NCBI GenBank assembly: GCA_050117725.1
Contig: JASFME010000003.1
Location: forward strand, 1-27,139
Direction: 5' to 3'
Origin: JASFJH01 sp050117725
Lineage (GTDB): Bacteria > Pseudomonadota > Gammaproteobacteria > AKS1
DNA: 27,139 nucleotides
Below, piece by piece: positions 6,643 to 13,516 of the stretch. Under the pieces are notes generated by a model, which ran no database searches, had not been told where the DNA came from, and was given only the letters and a program-made list of their open reading frames with translations. Every line of letters begins with the position of its first letter. Positions within the stretch are counted from its first letter, which is position 1. A program made the translations under genes and the position numbers.

Positions 6643-7115
6643 GCCCTGGGGCCTGTTGACCTTCCCGGGATTGCCTATATAAAGAGTAAATCCTGTTATG
6701 GCGACAATCGCGACGGGGATGTCCGAGTAAATTTATCAGGAATGTGTGCCGGCAGCACTCTAGTGCATTATACCCCTCGTGGCCAGCCTCCCATAGGGGG
6801 GATATCAGCAAGTACTGATATTAATGTATTTTATTTGCCCATGCAGTCAGTCATGACTAGAATGCCCGCCTCCCGTATATCCCATTTGGGAGGGGTAAGG
6901 AGATTTTATCCATCCCCAAAGAATAGTTTTTATCTTGACGCAGATCGGTACACTTCTGCCTCACGTGATACAGGGGCGTTTCGAGACGCCAGTCAGAAAT
7001 GACATGGTCAGGCAGTCGGCCCCGAATTTGTATCGACCGGAATTTTAACTTTAGTTGTAATTAAGTTCTGTCACAGTGCCGGACACGCTGGCACTAATCA
7101 GGAGGAATACGAGAA
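6643..7115. promoter_or_regulatory. Divergent control region between the TauD-type gene and dsrA, rich in palindromes
   Basis: No gene is supported in these 473 bp. It contains several inverted repeats: GCACT-CT-AGTGC (6755-6766), ATATCAG-N6-CTGATAT (6802-6821), the perfect palindrome AGTCATGACT (6849-6858), TCCCA-TT-TGGGA (6880-6891), a hairpin GGCGT...ACGCC (6975-6990) and AGTGCC-N9-GGCACT (7075-7095) just before the dsrA ribosome-binding site. GCCTCCC(A/G)TA occurs twice (6786 and 6868), 82 bp apart. TACCCCTC at 6771 has its exact reverse complement at 6890. I could not find a convincing sigma70 promoter in either direction, which would fit activator-dependent transcription. Confidence 0.6.
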
Positions 7116-8423
7116 ATGGCTGACCCGAAGAATCCTGAAAGGCATCATACTTATCTCCCTAGCGAGAAGAAGTCATCCAAGCCTTTCCACGACACCCCGA
7201 ATCTTGACGAGCTGGAAAAAGGCCCATGGCCGAGTTTTGTAACCGGCCTGAAGCGCCTGGCAATGGAAGAAAAGTTTGGCAACATGGTTGTCGACCTTCT
7301 CGGCCAGCTTGAGCACTCTTACAACACACGCCTTGGTTACTGGAAAGGCGGCACCGTGTCTGTATTCGGTTACGGCGGCGGTATCATTCCGCGCTTCACC
7401 GAGCTGATGAATGCGGACGGCACGCCGATGTTCCCGGAAGCAAAAGAATTCCACACCCTGCGTGTACAGCCGCCGGCAGGTAACCACTACAGCACAGATA
7501 TGCTGCGTCGCCTGTCTGACTCCTGGGAAAAATGGGGTTCAGGCCTGGTAGCCTTCCACGGCCAGACCGGTAACATCATGTTCATCGGTACAACCACTGA
7601 CAACACCCAGCACTTCTTTGATGAAATCAATGAATATGGTTGGGACCTTGGTGGTGCCGGTCCTTGCGTGCGTACTGCCATGTCCTGCATCGGTGCCGCA
7701 CGTTGTGAACAGTCCTGTGCCAACGAAATGAAGATTCACCGTGAACTCGTGAACAACTTCATTGACGATATGCACCGCCCGGCTCTGCCTTACAAGTTCA
7801 AGTTCAAGGTATCGGGTTGCCCTAACGACTGCATGAACTCCATCCAGCGTGCCGACATGTCAATCATTGGCACCTGGCGTGATGACATGAAGGTCGACCA
7901 GGAAGAAGTGAAGAAATTTGTTGAAGACAAGGGCCAGAAGTACGTTGTAGACAACGTTATCACGCGTTGCCCGACCAACGCCCTGTCTCTTAACGAAGAC
8001 AACACCCTGAACGTTGATAACCGCAACTGTGTACGCTGCATGCATTGCATCAACGTTATGACCAAGGCCCTGTCTCCGGGTGATGACAAGGGTGTCACTA
8101 TCCTTATCGGTGGTAAGCGTACACTGAAGATTGGTGACCTCATGGGTACCGTTGTGATTCCGTTCAAGAAGCTGGAAACCGAAGAAGACTACGAAGAGCT
8201 CAAGGAGCTGGCCGAAGAAATCATCGACTTCTGGGCTGAAAACGGTCTCGAGCACGAGCGTTGCGGTGAAATGATCGACCGCATCGGCCTGGTGAACTTC
8301 CTGGAAGGTGTCGGCGTTGATGTTGACCCGAACATGATTGCCAGCGCTCGTCAGTCCTCTTACGTTCGTATGGACGAATGGGACGCGGAAGCCGACAAGT
8401 GGCGTCAGCGTAAAGCTGGTTAA
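7116..8423 (+). CDS. dsrA: Dissimilatory sulfite reductase alpha subunit, DsrA (oxidative type)
   Basis: 435 aa, full length. With DsrB it forms the alpha2-beta2 siroheme enzyme of the cytoplasm, here expected to run in reverse, oxidising DsrC-bound or low-molecular-weight persulfide sulfur to sulfite. Siroheme-[4Fe-4S] ligands are C191-x5-C197 (CIGAARC) and C235-x3-C239 (CPNDC). The inserted ferredoxin domain uses C285 and C305-x2-C308-x2-C311. A good ribosome-binding site (CAGGAGGAA) precedes the ATG at 7116. It is the first gene of the plus-strand operon, and a perfect hairpin follows its stop before dsrB. The oxidative type is inferred from the dsrEFH and dsrL neighbours and the lack of dsrD. 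Confidence 0.98.
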   Translation: MADPKNPERHHTYLPSEKKSSKPFHDTPNLDELEKGPWPSFVTGLKRLAMEEKFGNMVVDLLGQLEHSYNTRLGYWKGGTVSVFGYGGGIIPRFTELMNADGTPMFPEAKEFHTLRVQPPAGNHYSTDMLRRLSDSWEKWGSGLVAFHGQTGNIMFIGTTTDNTQHFFDEINEYGWDLGGAGPCVRTAMSCIGAARCEQSCANEMKIHRELVNNFIDDMHRPALPYKFKFKVSGCPNDCMNSIQRADMSIIGTWRDDMKVDQEEVKKFVEDKGQKYVVDNVITRCPTNALSLNEDNTLNVDNRNCVRCMHCINVMTKALSPGDDKGVTILIGGKRTLKIGDLMGTVVIPFKKLETEEDYEELKELAEEIIDFWAENGLEHERCGEMIDRIGLVNFLEGVGVDVDPNMIASARQSSYVRMDEWDAEADKWRQRKAG

Positions 8424-8437
8424 TTAATCGCTAGACC

Positions 8438-8462
8438 TGGCCTGCACCATTGGTGCAGGCCA
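8438..8462 (+). promoter_or_regulatory. Perfect hairpin between dsrA and dsrB
   Basis: Twelve-base perfect inverted repeat: 8438-8449 (TGGCCTGCACCA) and 8451-8462 (its exact reverse complement), which in RNA gives an 11-bp stem with a 3-nt loop. It is followed by AAGTTTTAG, a short T-run, so it resembles a leaky intrinsic terminator or a 3' stabiliser of a dsrA-only transcript. dsrB lies 54 nt downstream with its own strong ribosome-binding site. Confidence 0.8.
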
Positions 8463-8516
8463 AGTTTTAGTATTTGATGAATTACTGATTGAATTACTCA
8501 GGATTTGGAGGTTTAC

Positions 8517-9590
8517 ATGTCTGACACTCCACGTATGCCGATTGAAAGCGGTTGCCCGGATGGCTTCCAGTACTTGCACCCGGTTATGAAGAAAAACTTT
8601 GGCCAGTGGAAATACCACGAGCGTCCGCGCCCGGGTGTACTGCGCCACGTAGCCAAGAATGGCGATGAAATCTGGACCGTCCGTTTCGGTACCCAGCGCC
8701 AGCTTGGCCCGTACGAAATCAACCTGCTTTGCGATATCGCAGACCAGTACGGTGACGGTTACATTCACTTCACGATTCGTTCCAACATGGAAATCTGTGT
8801 TGCCGATGAAGCGAAGGTTGAGCCGTTGATCCAGGCCATTAGCGACGCGGGTTACCCGATTGGCGGTACCGGTCCTTCTGTGACCATGATCTCTCACACC
8901 CAGGGCTGGTTGCACTGTGATATCCCGGGCACCGACGCCTCGGGTGTTGTCAAGGCCCTGATGGATGAACTGTACGACGACTTCGTTGCAGAAAAGATGC
9001 CGAACCGTGTTCATATCACGACTTCCTGCTGCCAGATTAACTGTGGTGGCCAGGGTGATATCGCGATCAACGTTCAGCACACCAAGCCGCCGAAGATCAA
9101 CCACGATCTGGTTGCCAACGCTTGCGAACGTCCTTCAGTTGTTGCCCGTTGCCCGGTAGCCGCGATTCGTCCGGCCATTGTGAATGGCAAGCCTTCTCTC
9201 GAAGTTGATGAGAAGAAGTGCATCTGCTGTGGCGCATGCTTCCCGCCTTGCCCGCCGATGCAGATCAACGACTCTGAACACACCAAGCTCGCTATCTGGG
9301 TGGGTGGCAAGCACTCCAACGCACGTAGCAAGCCGATGTTCCACAAGCTCGTAGCTGCCGGTATCCCGAACAACGCGCCGCGTTGGCCGGAAGTTTCCTC
9401 TATCGTCAAGAAGATCCTGGAAACCTACCGCAACGATGCCAAGGATTGGGAACGTGTTGGTGACTGGGTAGAACGCATTGGTTGGCCGCGTTTCTTCGAA
9501 CTGACTGAGCTGCCGTTCACCAAGTTCCACATCGATAACTGGAAGGGTGCGCGCAACAGCCTGAATGCGTCTGCGCACATTCGTTTCTAA
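8517..9590 (+). CDS. dsrB: Dissimilatory sulfite reductase beta subunit, DsrB
   Basis: 357 aa. It is the partner subunit of DsrA and in known structures carries the catalytically active siroheme. The SCCQINCGGQGD block (C171, C172, C176) belongs to the siroheme/[4Fe-4S] region, and W131-L-H-C134 is also conserved in DsrB. The ferredoxin domain has C212 and the dense CICCGACFPPC block (C235, C238, C241, C245). I chose ATG 8517, where TTTGGAGG stands 6 nt upstream; the frame opens at 8505, but the extra four residues have no ribosome-binding site. It follows dsrA after the hairpin at 8438-8462 and precedes dsrE by 26 nt. Confidence 0.98.
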   Translation: MSDTPRMPIESGCPDGFQYLHPVMKKNFGQWKYHERPRPGVLRHVAKNGDEIWTVRFGTQRQLGPYEINLLCDIADQYGDGYIHFTIRSNMEICVADEAKVEPLIQAISDAGYPIGGTGPSVTMISHTQGWLHCDIPGTDASGVVKALMDELYDDFVAEKMPNRVHITTSCCQINCGGQGDIAINVQHTKPPKINHDLVANACERPSVVARCPVAAIRPAIVNGKPSLEVDEKKCICCGACFPPCPPMQINDSEHTKLAIWVGGKHSNARSKPMFHKLVAAGIPNNAPRWPEVSSIVKKILETYRNDAKDWERVGDWVERIGWPRFFELTELPFTKFHIDNWKGARNSLNASAHIRF

Positions 9591-9616
9591 TTGTAATCGT
9601 CAAAGGCTAGTAGCTA

Positions 9617-10009
9617 ATGAAATTTGCAATTCAGATTAACGAAGGTCCGTATACGCACGAGGCCTCTGACTCAGCTTACATGTTTACCAAGGCTGCGTTG
9701 GACAACGGTCACGAGGTTATGCGTGTATTTTTCTATCACGATGGCGTTAACAACGGGACACGTCTGACGACTCCTCCGCAGGATGATCGTCACATCGTCA
9801 ACCGTTGGGCAGAACTGGCCAAGGAACATGACCTGGATCTCGTACTTTGTGTTGCCGCGGCACAGCGCCGCGGCATCGCTGACGCCGATGAGGCAAAGCG
9901 TAATGGCAAAGACGCAGATAACATCCAGGAAGGTTTCCGGATTTCCGGTCTTGGTCAGCTCATCGAAGCCGGCATCCAGGCAGACCGCCTGGTCGTCTTC
10001 GGCGATTAA
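9617..10009 (+). CDS. dsrE: Sulfur relay protein DsrE (TusD homologue)
   Basis: 130 aa. Part of the DsrE2F2H2 hexamer, a cytoplasmic sulfurtransferase that passes persulfide sulfur to DsrC. The active cysteine is C78 in LVLCVAAAQRRG, exactly the position reported for the essential cysteine of A. vinosum DsrE. The length is normal. The ribosome-binding site before the ATG is poor (AAAGGCTAG at some distance), so coupling to dsrB, which ends 26 nt earlier, may help translation. dsrF follows after 15 nt. Confidence 0.97.
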   Translation: MKFAIQINEGPYTHEASDSAYMFTKAALDNGHEVMRVFFYHDGVNNGTRLTTPPQDDRHIVNRWAELAKEHDLDLVLCVAAAQRRGIADADEAKRNGKDADNIQEGFRISGLGQLIEAGIQADRLVVFGD

Positions 10010-10024
10010 CGGGGAGCATGAGAA

Positions 10025-10438
10025 ATGAGTGAAGGTACAGTCAAGAACTTTTTGTACATTAACCGCAAGGCTCCTCATGGCACCGTTTACGCGCTGGAGT
10101 CACTGGAAGTCGTACTGATTGGTGCGGCCTTCGAGCAGGACGTTGCCCTATCCTTTATGGATGATGGCGTGTTCCAGCTGGTCAAGGGCCAGGACACTAC
10201 CGCTATCGGCACGAAGAACTTTTCCCCGGCCTACAAGGCGCTCGGTGATTACGACATCAACAAGATCTACGTTGAAAAGGAATCACTCGATGAGCGTGGG
10301 TTGAGCGAGGGCGACCTGATGCCACTCACCTATGAGGACGAAGACGATGACTGGGCTGAAAAGCCGTCAATCAAGATCGTCAGCCGTGCTGAAATGGCCG
10401 ACCTCATGGAAAACGCCGACGTGCTGTTTAACTTCTAA
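10025..10438 (+). CDS. dsrF: Sulfur relay protein DsrF (TusC homologue)
   Basis: 137 aa. DsrE-family fold subunit that fills the middle of the DsrEFH hexamer. It has no cysteine, in line with a structural rather than sulfur-carrying role. The N-terminal part (VKNFLYINRKAPHGTVYALE) and the DDGVFQLVKGQDT block match DsrF/TusC. GGGGAG stands 8 nt before the ATG. It is flanked tightly by dsrE (15 nt) and dsrH (12 nt), as expected for equimolar subunits. Confidence 0.96.
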   Translation: MSEGTVKNFLYINRKAPHGTVYALESLEVVLIGAAFEQDVALSFMDDGVFQLVKGQDTTAIGTKNFSPAYKALGDYDINKIYVEKESLDERGLSEGDLMPLTYEDEDDDWAEKPSIKIVSRAEMADLMENADVLFNF

Positions 10439-10450
10439 GGGAGATTATCG

Positions 10451-10756
10451 ATGTCACTTTTACACACTGTGAATAAATCACCCTTCGACAAGAACTCGCT
10501 CGAGCGTTGTCTGGCCATGGTCAAAGACGGCAGCGCGGTTCTTCTGATAGAAGATGGCGTGTACGGCGCTATTAATGGCGCCTCGTCTTCAGCAATGGTT
10601 GAAGACGCCATGAAGAAGGTGAAGGTTTACGCCCTGAGCGCGGATGTTGATGCCCGCGGTATCAAGGATCGCGTAATGAATGGAATTGAACTCGTGGACT
10701 ATGCCGGTTTTGTCAACCTGGCGGCCGATCATAGTCACGTTCAGGCGTGGCTCTGA
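10451..10756 (+). CDS. dsrH: Sulfur relay protein DsrH (TusB homologue)
   Basis: 101 aa, the small third subunit of DsrEFH. The conserved cysteine C20 (NSLERCLAMVKDGSAVLLIE) is present at the position known for DsrH/TusB. The protein shows the family pattern of a short alpha/beta domain ending HVQAWL. GGGAG precedes the ATG by 8 nt. It is followed by 44 nt and then dsrC. All three subunits together mark sulfur oxidation rather than sulfate reduction. Confidence 0.96.
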   Translation: MSLLHTVNKSPFDKNSLERCLAMVKDGSAVLLIEDGVYGAINGASSSAMVEDAMKKVKVYALSADVDARGIKDRVMNGIELVDYAGFVNLAADHSHVQAWL

Positions 10757-10800
10757 TTCGAGTCCACATAATTTTCTTCTGATTAAGGAGACAGGAAAAA

Positions 10801-11136
10801 ATGGCTACAATTGAAGTTGCAGGCAAGAGCATTGAAGTAGATGAAGAAGGCTACCTGGTAGACCGTAGCGAATGGACTGAAGAAGTTGGCACTTTTATGG
10901 CTGAAGCCGATAATTGCCCGCTTTCTGAAAACCATTGGGAAGTCATCAACTTCCTGCGTGAATACTACGAAGAATACCAGATCGCTCCGGCTGTTCGCGT
11001 TCTGACCAAGGCGATTGGCAAGAAACTGGGCAAGGACAAGGGTAACAGCAAGTACCTGTACGAACTGTTCCCGTACGGTCCTGCGAAGCAGGCGTGTAAG
11101 TACGCCGGTCTTCCGAAGCCGACTGGTTGCGTATAA
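10801..11136 (+). CDS. dsrC: DsrC, sulfur-carrier substrate protein of DsrAB, both C-terminal cysteines present
   Basis: 111 aa. The flexible C-terminal arm reads KQACKYAGLPKPTGCV, giving CysB (C99) and CysA (C110, penultimate), ten residues apart, the full DsrC arrangement as opposed to TusE with only one. It accepts sulfur from DsrEFH, presents it to DsrAB and is re-oxidised or reduced by DsrMKJOP. A strong ribosome-binding site (AAGGAGA) lies 9 nt before the ATG, and a perfect hairpin follows the stop; both suit a product needed in excess over its neighbours. It is the functional counterpart of the cysteine-free homologue at 3609-3947. Confidence 0.98.
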   Translation: MATIEVAGKSIEVDEEGYLVDRSEWTEEVGTFMAEADNCPLSENHWEVINFLREYYEEYQIAPAVRVLTKAIGKKLGKDKGNSKYLYELFPYGPAKQACKYAGLPKPTGCV

Positions 11137-11153
11137 TTACGCAAACATATAGT

Positions 11154-11175
11154 GGGCCGGGATTAGTCCCGGCCC
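11154..11175 (+). promoter_or_regulatory. Perfect GC-rich hairpin between dsrC and dsrM
   Basis: Nine-base perfect arms (GGGCCGGGA at 11154-11162, TCCCGGCCC at 11167-11175) with loop TTAG, 17 nt after the dsrC stop. No T-run follows, so it is a poor classical terminator. It is better placed to block 3' exonucleases and stabilise upstream dsrEFHC RNA, or to lower readthrough into dsrMKLJOP. Confidence 0.8.
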
Positions 11176-11204
11176 TGCTTATGTAGTGATGAGGGGTTGA
11201 TTAC

Positions 11205-11933
11205 ATGTCAATGCTGACAGTCGTTTACAGTGTGCTTTTTTACGCTGCGACGATCATTCTCGTAGGTGGTCTTGCATACAAGATTTCGGTCTATGCACGC
11301 ACCCCTGCACCGCTCAAGATTCCGACCACACCTGCACCGACCACGAAGTCAGGGGTGGCCATGCGTATGGCGCGCGAAGTGGTTCTGTTCGAGAGCCTGT
11401 TTAAATCCACCAAGTGGACCTGGCTGTTTGGCTGGGCATTCCATTTCGGTCTGTTACTCGTTCTGCTGCGCCATCTACGCTATTTCACGGATCCGGTCTG
11501 GAGCTGGGTGGCGCTGATTCAGCCATTTGGTATCTATGCCGGTTTCGTCATGCTCCTTGGCCTGCTGGGCCTGTGGGGTCGCCGCGTGTTTGTTGACCGC
11601 GTGCGCTACATCTCATCACCATCAGATCACCTTATGCTCGCCCTGCTCGTCGCAATTGCCGGCAGTGGTCTGTTGATGAAATTTGTCGGGCACGTCGATA
11701 TTGTTGCCGTCAAGGCGTTCTTCCTTGGCCTGATGACCTTCAATATCCAGGAGCTGCCAGCCAACAGTCCCATGCTGTACGTGCACCTGGCACTGGTGGC
11801 GACACTCATGATTATTTTCCCGATCAGCAAACTGCTGCACGTCCCGGGTATTTTCTTCAGCCCGACGCGTAACCAGGTCGACAACCCGCGTGAACAACGC
11901 CATGTTGCTGCCTGGGCAGAAAAAGCTGAATAA
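11205..11933 (+). CDS. dsrM: DsrM, membrane cytochrome b subunit of DsrMKJOP
   Basis: 242 aa, NarI-like, with about five to six membrane segments. Histidines suited to bind two b hemes lie in or near the helices: H80 (FGWAFHFGLLLVLLRHLRYF, with H90), H142, H194 and H212. DsrM exchanges electrons with the quinone pool and sits with DsrK on the cytoplasmic side. GAGGGG precedes the ATG by about 10 nt. dsrK begins 35 nt downstream. The length is shorter than the form found in sulfate reducers but normal for sulfur oxidizers, as far as I can recall. Confidence 0.96.
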   Translation: MSMLTVVYSVLFYAATIILVGGLAYKISVYARTPAPLKIPTTPAPTTKSGVAMRMAREVVLFESLFKSTKWTWLFGWAFHFGLLLVLLRHLRYFTDPVWSWVALIQPFGIYAGFVMLLGLLGLWGRRVFVDRVRYISSPSDHLMLALLVAIAGSGLLMKFVGHVDIVAVKAFFLGLMTFNIQELPANSPMLYVHLALVATLMIIFPISKLLHVPGIFFSPTRNQVDNPREQRHVAAWAEKAE

Positions 11934-11968
11934 CGACGTTGTGAGCAAACGATAACGAGGAGAGCAAC

Positions 11969-13465
11969 GTGGGTGCTGCAGATTTTGAAACACCGGAACT
12001 GAAAGAAATACCAGAGATTCCGAAGATCCAGGAAGGCACAATGGCGCACAGTTCGCCATTCGTCTCCCGTCCGGAATTTGACGAAGCCCTGGGTTTTCCG
12101 GGTGAACTGGTAGAGAACTGGGAACAGGTCGTTCTCGACAAGATGGACGATCTGACCAGGAAGTATCGTTCCTTCAAGGTTTATCTCGACTCTTGCGTCA
12201 AATGTGGCGCCTGTACTGACAAATGCCATTACTTCCTGGGCACCAGCGATCCGAAGAACATGCCGGTCGCCCGCCAGGATCTGTTGCGCAAGGTCTATCG
12301 CCGTTACTTTACCTTTGCCGGCAAGTTCTTCCCGAAACTGGTTGGCGCCGAGGACCTGAGCAAGGAAGTCCTGGACGATTGGTACAGCTACTATCACCAG
12401 TGCTCGCAGTGCCGTCGCTGCTCGGTGTTCTGCCCTTACGGAATCGATACCGCCGAAATATCCATGGCCGCGCGTGAGATTCTCGACGTTGCCGGCGTAG
12501 GCCAGAAATACTGCAACGAAATTATCGGCAAGGTTTACAAGATTGGTAATAACCTTGGTTTGCCCGAGCCTGCCCTGGTAGACACACTCGAAGACCTGGA
12601 AGAAGAAGTTGAAGAAGATACCGGCGTCGCGGTCAAGTACCCGGTTGACGTTGAAGGTGCAGATGTACTCGTCGTCACTCCTTCAGCTGACTTCTTCGCC
12701 GAACCACATATCGATGGCCTGATTGGCTACGGCAAGGTCTTCCACCAGGCCGGCATTAACTGGACACTGAGTTCGCACGCCTCGGAAGCAGCGAACTTCG
12801 GTATGTTCATCGGCAGTTACGACAATATGAAGCGTGTTGCGATGCGTATCCGCGAGGCAGCACTGGATCTGGGTGTAAAACGTATCGTCGTTGGCGAGTG
12901 CGGGCACGCATGGCGTGTTGCCTATTCATTCTGGAATACGCTGGCCGGTCCGTTCGATTTTCTCGACCCGAACTACCCCGTACCGCAGCACATCATCGAA
13001 GTCACACATGGCCTGATCAAACAAGGCGCCCTGAAACTCGATCCGGAAGCCAACGATCACCTGCGTGTAACATTCCATGATTCATGTAACGTTGCCCGTG
13101 CCTCGCGTATGGGCAACATCCCGGGCGGCCAGTTTGTACTGCCGCGCGAAGTAATCAAGGCAAGTGTCAATCATTTCTATGACATGGCACCTGAAACAAT
13201 TCATGAGAAGACATTCTGCTGCGGTGGCGGCGGCGGTCTCCTGACTGATGACCTCATGGAACTGCGTGTGAAAGGCGCTATGCCCCGCATGCAGGCCCTG
13301 AAGGAAGTCGTTGAAGAGCATGACGTGAACTATCTTGCTGCTATTTGCGCGATCTGCAAGAGCCAGTTCACCAAAACACTGCCCTACTACAACTTCCCGA
13401 TGGACATGATTGGTAGTGTTCACGGTCTGGTGAGCGAAGCTATCCAGCTAGGTGCAAAAGAGTAA
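11969..13465 (+). CDS. dsrK: DsrK, HdrD-like iron-sulfur subunit of DsrMKJOP
   Basis: 498 aa starting at GTG, with GAGGAGAG 5 nt upstream. Two ferredoxin-type [4Fe-4S] sites are present: C76-x2-C79-x2-C82-x3-C86 and C145-x2-C148-x2-C151-x3-C155. The C-terminal half has the heterodisulfide-reductase CCG-type cysteines: C311 (ECGHAWR), C373 (DSCNVARASR), C417-C418 (CCGGGGGL) and C460/C463 (CAICKSQF). These bind the unusual catalytic [4Fe-4S] cluster thought to handle the DsrC disulfide or trisulfide in the cytoplasm. An in-frame ATG at residue 25 is an alternative start, but the GTG has the better ribosome-binding site. Confidence 0.97.
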   Translation: MGAADFETPELKEIPEIPKIQEGTMAHSSPFVSRPEFDEALGFPGELVENWEQVVLDKMDDLTRKYRSFKVYLDSCVKCGACTDKCHYFLGTSDPKNMPVARQDLLRKVYRRYFTFAGKFFPKLVGAEDLSKEVLDDWYSYYHQCSQCRRCSVFCPYGIDTAEISMAAREILDVAGVGQKYCNEIIGKVYKIGNNLGLPEPALVDTLEDLEEEVEEDTGVAVKYPVDVEGADVLVVTPSADFFAEPHIDGLIGYGKVFHQAGINWTLSSHASEAANFGMFIGSYDNMKRVAMRIREAALDLGVKRIVVGECGHAWRVAYSFWNTLAGPFDFLDPNYPVPQHIIEVTHGLIKQGALKLDPEANDHLRVTFHDSCNVARASRMGNIPGGQFVLPREVIKASVNHFYDMAPETIHEKTFCCGGGGGLLTDDLMELRVKGAMPRMQALKEVVEEHDVNYLAAICAICKSQFTKTLPYYNFPMDMIGSVHGLVSEAIQLGAKE

Positions 13466-13474
13466 ATTATAGAT

Positions 13475-13496
13475 ACCAGTGGTAACCCTGGTTTTT
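13475..13496 (+). terminator. Weak terminator-like stem with T-run between dsrK and dsrL
   Basis: ACCAG (13475-13479) pairs with CTGGT (13488-13492), followed directly by TTTTT. The stem is only 5 bp with an 8-nt loop, so any termination would be weak. It lies 10 nt after the dsrK stop. Confidence 0.25.
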
Positions 13497-13516
13497 CCTG
13501 AACAGGAGAACAGAGC

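Noticed and set aside
6935..6963. TTGACG at 6935 as a -35 box for dsrA.
   Set aside because: No -10-like hexamer is found at 16-18 nt; the only candidate (TACACT) is 8 nt away, which is too close.
7089..7110. TGGCAC at 7089 as half of a sigma54 promoter for dsrA.
   Set aside because: There is no TTGC-like -12 element at the required distance, and the site is part of a small inverted repeat next to the ribosome-binding site.
8424..9104. Long open frame (226 codons) on the minus strand opposite dsrB.
   Set aside because: It is the mirror of the dsrB codon pattern, has no ribosome-binding site or recognisable protein features, and dsrB is certain.
10744..10772. CATAAT at 10767 as an internal promoter for dsrC.
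   Set aside because: No acceptable -35 at 16-18 nt. An internal dsrC promoter is biologically plausible, but the sequence does not support this one.
11627..12397. Long open frame (256 codons) on the minus strand across dsrM and dsrK.
   Set aside because: It spans the border of two certain genes in antisense and has no protein-family features.
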